DNA of 21,781 bases from Acanthaster planci (lineage: Eukaryota > Echinodermata > Asteroidea > Valvatida > Acanthasteridae). Within the stretch, counting starts at the first letter, position 1; every line of letters begins with the position of its first letter. Below, one piece after another: positions 9,301 to 15,240 of this stretch. The notes under the pieces are model-generated. The model was not told the origin of the DNA and ran no database searches. It was given only the letters and a program-made list of their open reading frames with translations. The position numbers and the translations under genes were made by a program. The DNA lies in contig NW_019091479.1 in NCBI RefSeq assembly GCF_001949145.1, forward strand, positions 540,668 to 562,448. Reading direction: 5' to 3'.

Positions 9301-10473
9301 TTTTAATGAATAATTTACTTCTTGAATCGTTGTAAGATTTCTGTCACTTATTATCTGCTTGAAACAAGCCTCCATAGTGCAATTTTTCTCACTGAAAACA
9401 AAAGAAAACTCTCCCTTGTCAGGAATTTTGCATTCGAATATTGAAATTTGGAAAATTATTTTTGAATATTCAATAATCGACACAGCCCTATGAATCACGG
9501 TATTGTTGAAGCATTGAAGAAGTCCCCAAAACTGCTTGCTGGATTTCAAAGGAGTTTGGAGGATAAGGATGAAGGATTTTATTTCACCTGTTTACTCTAG
9601 AAATGACCGATGGGCAATCTTGGGAGATCTGAACACAATTCCAAAGTGACTTGGTTTGTGTGTATTGGTTGTTGCAGGTGATATTGCGCTTGGTGGGGAC
9701 CAACTGACAGAGCAGCCAGGCCATTTCAACGATTCACACAAACCCAAAGACTTTGACACCAAGCAGATTTTCATCTCTCCATCCATGAATTATGCAGGCT
9801 GCAATGTCTACGCCAAAAAACAAAAGTAAATGTGAATTCCATCGTTTTTTTACTTTAAAGGATAGGGGCTAGCTAAGGAGGCTTTAAGTTGGCTGAATTC
9901 ATTTGAGACAGTCAGGGAATGCCTGTTTTAAGTGAAGGAAAGAGTTAATCAAGAGGCACAAGATTTCACAAGCCAGTAAAACATAGTAAACCAAGATATC
10001 TCTAGCCAAACATAAGACATCATAAACCAATCATAAGTTATCTCAAGCCAATCACAAGACATTGCAAGCCAGTCACAAGACATCATAAACCAATCACAAG
10101 ATATCTCAAGCCAAAAACGGGACATCCTGAGCCAAATCACAAGGTATCTCAAGTCGTCATTTTGACCCTACTTGTGATTTGATTTGTGAGGTAAATTTTT
10201 TAAATCCTGCTCTGTTTTCCAATCCACTTTTCAAACCAACATCGGTTATTTCTTGTCCACAGGTTCACAGATCCTAAGACAAAGCAAGTCTATAATGCCA
10301 GTGTCGCGTTTCAGGTACGTGTCCGTCCCAATAGCTACACAACGGGACCTCAGACTATAGGAGTCAATCACAATATTGATCCGTACATCGAGAATAGCAA
10401 GATTGAGTGGTTCACAAAGGAACGTTCTGCAATTGTACCCTATGCTCTACTTGTGCGTGTCCAGCCCAAATAA
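347..10473 (+). CDS. NEURL4: NEURL4 (neuralized-like protein 4), 3' portion, 21 spliced exons
   Basis: NEURL4 homologues are centriole/centrosome-associated proteins that bind HERC2 and CP110 and act in ubiquitin-linked control of centriolar proteins (family knowledge). I read these exons by frame and GT-AG sites: 347-443, 977-1125, 1331-1449, 1670-1832, 1964-2203, 2514-2592, 2723-2889, 3454-3573, 3740-3885, 4089-4304, 4446-4544, 4904-5035, 5439-5600, 6646-6804, 7204-7383, 7545-7617, 8188-8295, 8584-8728, 8899-9014, 9678-9825, 10263-10473. They sum to 3029 nt with every phase matching, giving 1008 residues and a TAA stop. Four NHR repeats occur in a row, followed by a Cys-rich, PARP-like C-terminus. 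The first exon starts with a split codon after an acceptor, so the gene continues upstream. Vertebrate NEURL4 has six NHRs, so these are probably NHR3-6. The least certain splice sites are the donor at 1833 (GAG|GTTGGT) and the acceptor before 3740. Confidence 0.93.
373..1820 (+). other. NHR domain a of NEURL4 (likely NHR3)
   Basis: Neuralized homology repeat spread over exons 1-4. It opens with [12 protein letters not shown], continues with [12 protein letters not shown] and the [10 protein letters not shown] core, then [30 protein letters not shown] and the closing [10 protein letters not shown]. The intron positions within this copy (phases 2, 1 and 0) differ from those in the last two copies. 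NHRs are beta-sandwich modules used for protein binding. The Cys-free core and full-length order of motifs suggest an intact domain. Confidence 0.9.
578..740. repeat. Degenerate ~30-bp tandem repeat in a NEURL4 intron
   Basis: Successive units follow the loose pattern GGGGCACnAGTGnnCCTATTAnCnG. Examples start near 579, 608, 639, 702 and 729. The units are strongly diverged and one stretch (660-700) barely matches, so this is an old decayed array. It sits in the intron between exons 1 and 2 and shows no coding capacity. Confidence 0.5.
2020..3510 (+). other. NHR domain b of NEURL4 (likely NHR4)
   Basis: Second NHR in the window, over exons 5-8. Visible motifs in order are [24 protein letters not shown], the [10 protein letters not shown] core, [41 protein letters not shown] and [15 protein letters not shown] short acidic linker ([12 protein letters not shown]) separates it from domain a. 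The assembly gap lies in the intron between exons 7 and 8. It does not interrupt coding sequence, because the split codon joins as Ser-Asp-Val-Tyr. Confidence 0.9.
2940..3300. repeat. Assembly gap (3020-3096) within degenerate repeat-like intron sequence
   Basis: A run of 77 N interrupts the intron between exons 7 and 8. Both flanks contain short recurring phrases such as GGCTGTCCTGTGGCT, GTGGTTGTCCCACTGGC, ATTGGCTACCCATGTGGCC and CCAGTGGCTGCCCC. This suggests a diverged short tandem array that the assembly failed to cross. The true size of the missing piece is unknown. A 60-codon open frame at 3176-3358 is a by-product of the repeat. Confidence 0.5.
3757..4965 (+). other. NHR domain c of NEURL4 (likely NHR5) with Ser-rich acidic linker
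   Basis: Third NHR, over exons 9-12: [74 protein letters not shown] and [13 protein letters not shown]. It is followed by a Ser/Thr-rich stretch ending in [11 protein letters not shown], an acidic Ser cluster of CK2-like type that could be a phosphorylated hinge (inference). The intron after LFE (3885) sits in phase 0, exactly as in domain d. Confidence 0.9.
5941..6538. mobile_element. piggyBac-like non-autonomous DNA transposon (MITE)
   Basis: The left end reads TTAACCACTTCCTGCCGGG (5941-5959). The right end is its imperfect reverse complement, CCCGGCAGCAAGTGGTCAA (6520-6538). TTAA at the left and TCAA at the right fit a TTAA target duplication with one substitution. The CC...TGCC(G)GGC terminus resembles piggyBac ends. 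The roughly 600-bp interior has no transposase frame. AAGC also flanks both ends, so a 4-5 bp duplication is the alternative reading. The element lies in the intron between exons 13 and 14. Confidence 0.65.
6539..6645. other. Remaining intron 13 sequence with acceptor
   Basis: Short unique sequence between the MITE and exon 14, ending in the polypyrimidine acceptor TTTTCCTTTTGCATAG. Nothing else is recognisable. Confidence 0.5.
7618..8187. other. Intron 16: GC-rich unidentified patch, no exon seen
   Basis: Positions 7680-7960 are more GC-rich than the surrounding intron and carry open frames on the minus strand, the longest being 157 codons spanning 7474-7947. That frame reads straight across exon 16, has low-complexity Pro/Ala/Arg-rich composition and matches no family I know. 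It may be a fragment of an old transposon. The intron ends in a T-rich tract and a tandem NAGNAG acceptor (8182-8187). Confidence 0.4.
9049..9490. mobile_element. hAT-like non-autonomous DNA transposon (MITE)
   Basis: The left end is TCGGGCTGAGTC (9049-9060). The right end reads GACACAGCCCTA, the reverse complement of TAGGGCTGTGTC. The flanking 8-mers are CAAATCAC (9041-9048) and TGAATCAC (9491-9498), identical at six of eight positions. That is the target duplication length of hAT elements, and the GGGCTGTGTC-type end with AT-rich GAATATTCG sub-terminal repeats fits that superfamily. The element is 442 bp with no transposase. It inserted 34 bp after the donor of NEURL4 exon 19. Confidence 0.75.
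9955..10153. repeat. 20-21 bp minisatellite in the last NEURL4 intron
   Basis: About nine or ten imperfect units alternate between CACAAGACATCATAAACCAA and CACAAGATATCTCAAGCCAA, suggesting a higher-order dimer of roughly 41 bp. Unit length drifts by one or two bases. The open minus-strand frame with repeated CDWLEIS / CDWFMMS is a by-product of the array. Confidence 0.85.
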
Positions 10474-10474
10474 A
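10469..10474 (+). promoter_or_regulatory. AATAAA overlapping the NEURL4 stop codon
   Basis: The last codons CCC AAA TAA followed by A create a canonical AATAAA hexamer that includes the stop codon. If used, cleavage 10-30 nt downstream would leave almost no 3' UTR. No other canonical hexamer is obvious in the next kilobase. Its use is unproven. Confidence 0.35.
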
Positions 10475-10649
10475 AACTGCTCAATAGAGGGTGCTATTTA
10501 TTTGGTGTGATAACCATATTCTTCATATTGGTTTACAATTTATTGCCAGTTGCCAATGTACGGTGCAATGTTTTTTCAGTTTCTTCATGTCTGTGCGAGT
10601 GTGTCATGATCAATCATTTCACATAGAAGCTGCACTTGAGTAAACTTGG

Positions 10650-10842
10650 AGGAGGGTGTCAGGAGGGAGGGTGTCAGGTGGGTGGGTGTCAGGTGGGAGG
10701 GTGTCAGGTGGGAGGGTCAGTCCACCCTCCCACACAGGTGGGTGGGTGTCAGGTGGGAGGGTGTCAGGTGGGAGGGTGGTCAGGTGGGAGGGTGTCAGGT
10801 GGGAGGGTGTCAGGTGGGAGGGTGTCAGGTGGGAGGGTGTCA
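10650..10842. repeat. 15-bp G-rich minisatellite just downstream of NEURL4
   Basis: Unit GTGTCAGGTGGGAGG, with variants GTGGGTGTCAGG and a one-step shortened unit. There are about a dozen units, many identical, so the array is young or homogenised. Because 15 is a multiple of three, every plus-strand frame is open across it; the Gly/Val/Trp-rich frames are artefacts. An inverted patch (10708-10733) interrupts the array with the arms GTGGGAGGGT and ACCCTCCCAC around a 6-nt loop. It lies about 180 bp after the NEURL4 stop, in the 3' UTR or immediate flank. Confidence 0.92.
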
Positions 10843-12689
10843 TTCTCGGGTTGGTGGCATTGTGTACTAGTTTTGTGAAGGCACTGCACTGTCATTCGTC
10901 TCATGGCATTTACTCATGTTGTTTTTCCAAGTTAAGTACTACACATGCAACATGTTCTGTGTTGATAGCGTGGTGATATGTACATGTAGAATGATCTCAT
11001 TCTATCATCGGGGCATCCAGTACAAATGGAAAGTAAATTGATCATATAGTTTTGTTAGGATCATTTAAAGTTCGTAGCCTCTGGCTATGTGCATTGAGTA
11101 CATCAGCTTAGAGGTGTACTTTTGGGTTGACCTGTCTGAAAAATAAGCACTGTGAGTTAACAGCAGGTTTGGTTTTCACATGCTGCTGTCAAAATGACTG
11201 CATGATGTTATTTTTTGAAAAAATGCTGTAGGCTGTATATGATAGAAAATATCCCCTACAACGATATAAAGAAACGTCAATGGGGTCCCCCCACCCAGGC
11301 TCTTTTAGGGTTAAATAATAGGTAGTTATCAGAAGATGAAGTAATCTCTGTTATAATGGTTTTGTGCACCCCTTTTTAAAGAATGGAACAGGCACACAGC
11401 ACACAGGTCATGCGCGCACATGATGGGCATGGACCCCCCTTCCCCATTGGGTTTCACTCAGCTTTTTCATCCAAAACGTGATATTCATATTTGGTATATA
11501 AGTTGTGACAATGAAAAGGAAAGGCTACATTAGCATTTTTCAGAACAAATTGTCTTTATATTTTTAGGGCTAGAGGTAAAAAAAATATGGAGTGCCTCAT
11601 GAACCAAAACCTGACTTTAAACAAATCACGTTAAATTTCTTCAATGACTGGTGACCGGAAGCAAGTCCTGAGACATGGTATGGGGATGGGTATTGGCTTC
11701 CAAACATCTGAAATCTCATTGGTTGATTGAAGCAGAGATGGTTCATCTTTCTGTGTACACTGTACTGTGATTGGCAGAGCTGAAAAAACAGTTGTTGGGG
11801 CAGCCTGCAGTGCTGTGTGTGTGCATTACGATACTTAGACTAGCTTAACCTGTTGATCTTTCGGTCATTCAGGGAGAAAATTGCCATAACGTAATGAGTG
11901 CTACCTGCAGCAATGTGTCACCGTAATCGTTTGTGGTGTGTGTTTTCTTTCAAGCAAGAAATATAAAAAGTTTGCCTTGTATTTCTGCCCGAGAAACTGT
12001 AAAGCAACTGAATATCATCTCAATTTATGAGTGATTTATCATTTCAAACGTATGGAGTCAGAAACATGAAGCGTACTTCTCATTTGTCCAAATTGTGCAG
12101 TCACTGTATCACTATGTCAGAAAGTCATTGCTGCGGCTAACACTAACATGTGCATCTATGGAAGCCGTTTCCTCTAGACGGTATGTAACTCGCAACTACA
12201 GGCTACAGCCATTAGATTTGATTCAGAGACACTGCGTTTTGTGTTACGGTAGAATTTGAGACATACCAGTGTCCTTTGGTGCTTCACACATTCTGGTTAA
12301 GTGTTGACGCATATCACGTGTTTACTTAGAGCAACATGTATATGACTGGGGATTGTCAGTATAAACAATTTTGTAAGGTTTTGGGTTGGTGTGAATTACA
12401 TCTTTCGTCCAACTGGAAATTGCAAACACATACACAGTGAAACTTGTTTACTGTCTTAATGTTTGCACATTGGTTGCATAGCACCGCACACAAAACTCCG
12501 TAGCAGGTTTAAGCAAACTTGACTTATCAATTCTGATTGGTCGATCCAGATTAACAGTGTGACATATAACTTAAATGGTGTAATATAGTAAGCCGTATCG
12601 CTGTATATAATATGAAATATAATGCTCATAAACGACACATGTATAGTTTCACTTCGGTTGATTGATTTCACGCATCGCCCCGACCACCC
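10843..12689. other. Gene-free spacer downstream of NEURL4
   Basis: I found no conserved reading frame, exon-like block or RNA gene on either strand. Local marks are a CCCC/GGGG patch near 11285 and scattered GATTGG/CCAAT-type sequences (around 11717, 11770, 12535). A short phrase near 11697-11720 (CCAAACATCTGAAATC followed by TCATTGGTTG) loosely resembles one in a NEURL4 intron at 4606-4632, perhaps remnants of one repeat family. Confidence 0.4.
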
Positions 12690-12855
12690 CACGTGACTGT
12701 CTTAGCCAATCAGAATAAAGAATCGTCATTCAGCGCGTTGGCGTGTGTAACGAATCACGAGATGATATAGATGTAGTGAAGCAGTACCCAGTTGCGTCCA
12801 AAGAAACCTACTCGATGACTGTTTACAAGGACAAAACGAATCATTAAAAAAATGT
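12690..12855 (+). promoter_or_regulatory. Candidate promoter and 5' exon with strong splice donor
   Basis: A CACGTG E-box (12690-12695, extended CCCACGTGAC) lies 10 bp from a CCAATCAG box (12706-12713), a USF plus NF-Y type arrangement. About 140 bp downstream is a near-consensus donor, AAT|GTAAGTTAT, with GT at 12854-12855. No ATG-led frame of note lies between. This could be the promoter and non-coding first exon of the lectin-like gene now decayed at 13333-13946. No TATA box is seen. Entirely an inference from motif spacing. Confidence 0.3.
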
Positions 12856-13081
12856 AAGTTATATCTAGAGGGACGCTAATGTTATTGTTACGAAATCAAA
12901 GAAATGAACACGTTGTTGCAATTGTTCCAAATGAGCTGAACTCCATTGTCATGTTGTTATTTAGACGACAACAGTAATGTAGCCAAATGAAATTCAGTAT
13001 TCAACAACTGTGTGATAATGGTCTTGGCAAAGAAAATCAGTTAAAAAACCATGTGAAGCCAAGTTACCTTACTGCGTATGT

Positions 13082-13136
13082 TGACAAAGGCCCCTTCGGG
13101 CCGTTTGGGAAATTGCTTTGCGAATGGCCTTTGTCA
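13082..13136. repeat. Short perfect inverted repeat
   Basis: TGACAAAGGCC (13082-13092) and GGCCTTTGTCA (13126-13136) are exact reverse complements separated by 33 bp. This could be a hairpin or a remnant of a small inverted-repeat element. No target duplication is evident. Confidence 0.55.
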
Positions 13137-13332
13137 CGTTCTTTTGACGCGGTCCTGTCACCTTGGCAATAGCTGACGATGTTTGGGAACAACGGCACTT
13201 CTTATTTTCAATCTCTAATTTGGTCTTCGTTAAATTATGACAAAATGGTCAAATGGAGGTCTGCTTGATATATGAAGCCAAGGTGAGGGAGGTGTGTGAG
13301 GCAAAACGGTACATTTTTCGAATTAGCGTTAC

Positions 13333-13946
13333 ATGTATTCCAGGAGAAATAAGCCAAGTCATACCTCAGTAGAGCAGGCATTTGTAATGCAGTTATCTCA
13401 GCTGAAGTTGCCCCCTGGATGGAATGGTGTCTGGATCAGTTGCAGTGATATCGATCATGAGGGGCAGTGGGAAAACTGCCCACTCAGAGGTGACGAGACA
13501 AACGCCTACCAGAACTGGGCAGCATTGCAACCCGATAATTGTTTGCAGTCTCATTGTGCTTTGATGCTTGAGAATGGAAGCTGGGATGGCCAGTTGTGCT
13601 CAAATCGGCGATATTCGATGTGCGATCTCCGTGTCGTCAACTACAACCCGACACCTTGCTTTGAGATTGGCCCAGACGGTCGGACCACCGCCCCGTGTCT
13701 CGTCGGTCACGTCATGAAAGAGTTAGCGGCTACAGGCATCTTGGAGTGTGATGGAGGCGTGCCGAGCAGAGCCGCGATGTCGCTCCTTCAATCTGCTTGA
13801 GCAAGCTCGAGGGAAGGCGGTGTGCCAACTTTAACAACGCCACACAGGAAGACGTAGCCGCAGAAAATCAGACGGAAAATTGACAACTGCTGTGGAATGG
13901 ATCTGTGGAAGATGGGATTAATGGTTTCTTATTGCCGTACACATGA
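13333..13946 (+). pseudogene. Decayed C-type lectin plus PAN/apple domain gene fragment
   Basis: The first 155-codon frame (13333-13800) contains the C-terminal half of a C-type lectin domain: SVEQAFVMQLSQ, VWISCSDIDHEGQWEN, NAYQNWAALQPDNC, then SWDGQLCSNRRYSMCDL. QPD stands where the sugar-specificity tripeptide (EPN or QPD) lies, and WDG replaces the usual WND. A PAN/apple domain follows: CLVGHVMKELAATGILEC. That domain is broken. After Cys at 13747-13749 it continues one base out of frame as ACRAEPRCRSFNLLEQA (13751-13807). It then shifts again at 13808 into GRRCANFNNATQED. It meets TGA (13881-13883) where a Cys codon would be expected, and ends QLLWNGSVEDG...LLPYT at 13946. The N-terminal half of the lectin domain is missing or in an unseen exon. 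Assembly error could explain one break but hardly three. Confidence 0.72.
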
Positions 13947-14848
13947 ACAAAAAGAATCAGCAAAGAAGAGAAAACTTAGTCCAGGAAAATCTACAAAAGT
14001 GCAGGACTTTATTGTGTGCAAACCAATGTAACATGGAGGCTTTTTCCTGAGATGACATCACAGTTTTGCTCATGAATATGGAAACCAAAAAAAGCATGAA
14101 AAGACCCTGTGAAATTGTGAAACCAAGGTTGAAAATAAGGTTTACTGAGGCACAAAGGTGCATTTTACAGGTTTGTATCAAAAGCATTGATTGCAGCTAG
14201 CCTTCAAACATAATGAATGTGTTTGGAAGAGCAACTGGAGTTTCAGCACAAATTTTCAACCCAAATGCCCAAACTGTTAGGTAGTGATAAGCCGTCGCTG
14301 GTTCAACAGGAAAAAAAATGCCTGTGTCATCTTAAACCTTACAATGGGATTATTTTAAATGGTTTGCTGGCCTCATCCTGAAAGTATTCTGAAATGCATG
14401 TCAACCCATCCAGTTCAAAACGTTAGGGGTTTATGCAGCTAAATTGCTCCTAACTGACACATTGCATAGCCTCAGCAAAATTCATCTGCAACTCATTCAC
14501 ACACGTACGCGTTTTGCGTTGTTTACACGAAGCAAACCAAAATGCTTAGTTACTAATATTGGGTCTTTGCCGTGTTTGCTTTGTAACACAGCGTTTTAGA
14601 ATGCAGACGTAAACGTGCATTTAGCTAATAGCCGTACATGTTATCAGTTTTCAATAAGTTTGTGCACAGACATCGCTGCGCACAGCCAGCTCCACTAAAG
14701 CTATATGTTAGAAAAAAAACTGCGTGAAACTTATTTTCTTGACAAAATTTGGCCAAAGTTTGTGTTTTGTTCTCGAGTCGTTCTCTACATGGTGAAATCA
14801 CGGAAAGCAAAGTCCACGATCCTGCATACGCGCCTAATATTGAGTCGG
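13947..14848. other. Spacer without recognisable genes
   Basis: AT-rich sequence with only short, composition-driven open frames on both strands. No conserved motif, splice-bounded exon or RNA gene was recognised. Confidence 0.4.
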
Positions 14849-14892
14849 CCAATCATCTGGTGGGAATCTTGATATCGTAAGGGCGCATGCGC
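14849..14892. promoter_or_regulatory. Candidate NRF1 site with nearby CCAAT box
   Basis: GCGCATGCGC (14883-14892) is a perfect 10-bp palindrome matching the core of the NRF1 recognition sequence (YGCGCAYGCGCR). A CCAATCA box (14849-14855) lies about 30 bp upstream. The pair is typical of TATA-less animal promoters. No coding frame begins nearby on either strand; it could drive a non-coding transcript or be a chance match. Confidence 0.3.
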
Positions 14893-14967
14893 GCTAACTT
14901 ATTATTTTTTTTAAACTACTTAGACAGAATGTTTAAATATTTCTTCCAACCTTCTTGATGTAAGAAG

Positions 14968-15062
14968 AGCGTGTTGGCCTAGTGGTAAGGCACTCTGACG
15001 CTCATGCACGAGGTCCTGGGTTCGAATCCCGGCAGTGACTCAAGTAGTGATTTTACTTTTTT
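14968..15062 (+). repeat. tRNA-derived element (pseudo-tRNA or SINE head)
   Basis: A perfect internal pol III A box (TGGCCTAGTGG, 14975-14985) and B box (GGTTCGAATCC, 15019-15029) are present. The D-arm (GCC/GGC) and the T-arm stem pair well. The acceptor stem does not pair and the anticodon arm is too long and mismatched, so this is not a functional tRNA. A T6 run at 15057-15062 would serve as a pol III terminator. An alternative pairing, GAGCGT with ACGCTC (14967-14972 and 14998-15003), is visible. Confidence 0.6.
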
Positions 15063-15097
15063 AACGTCTATTTGCGGGAGTAAAAAAGAGCAAAATT

Positions 15098-15240
15098 TCC
15101 ATTTTATTTTATTTTATTTAGTTACCTAGACGAGGTACCACGGAACTCCTGCCCAGCGCAGGTTTCCCTGGCCGGGATTCGAACCCGGGACCACTCGCTT
15201 CAGAGGCGACGCCTCTACCGGGTACCCAACTTGGGTCCCC
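15098..15240 (-). mobile_element. tRNA-headed SINE with TAAAA-type tail
   Basis: On the minus strand, a tRNA-like head starts near 15240 with GGGTACCCGGTAGAGGC. It continues with an anticodon arm TCGC-CTCTGAA-GCGA (anticodon CTG, Gln-like; U33 and A37 present). A perfect T-arm with GGTTCGAATCC (15174-15184) follows. The acceptor ends do not pair. Beyond the head come about 50 nt of unrelated body and then an (AAATA)n tail, seen on the plus strand as ATTTT repeats at 15098-15119. Head, body and pentamer tail are the layout of a short SINE. No clear target duplication was found. Confidence 0.65.

Larger units (their letters stand above)
8584..10473 (+). other. C-terminal Cys-rich plus ADP-ribosyltransferase-like module of NEURL4
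   Basis: Exons 18-21. The module begins with a Cys cluster KCYCEPC (8616-8632) followed by [16 protein letters not shown]. It continues with [17 protein letters not shown] and SGTLLLPGD, then [11 protein letters not shown], and ends [12 protein letters not shown] and YALLVRVQ. The order HGT, then S-x3-Y, then E followed by a strand ending in LLVRV parallels PARP-type H-Y-E active sites: His at 8954-8956, Tyr at 9791-9793, Glu at 10405-10407. Assignment to the ART fold is by motif resemblance only and activity is not shown. The module is present at the end of NEURL4 orthologues as I know them. Confidence 0.65.

Noticed and set aside
9949-10152. Minus-strand frame with repeated CDW motifs
   Set aside because: By-product of the 20-21 bp minisatellite.
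10636-10976. Three overlapping Gly/Val/Trp-rich open frames and one Thr/Pro/His-rich reverse frame
   Set aside because: They exist because the 15-bp repeat unit is a multiple of three and has no stop in several frames. No non-repeat coding sequence supports them.
12987-13172. 61-codon plus-strand frame upstream of the lectin fragment
   Set aside because: It spans a short inverted repeat, shows no lectin or signal-peptide pattern and has no supporting splice sites.
14968-15040. Functional tRNA gene
   Set aside because: A box, B box, D-arm and T-arm are good, but the acceptor stem does not pair and the anticodon arm cannot form with normal length.
15163-15240. Functional tRNA-Gln(CTG) on the minus strand
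   Set aside because: The anticodon and T-arms are good, but the acceptor ends are not complementary and a SINE-like body and pentamer tail follow.
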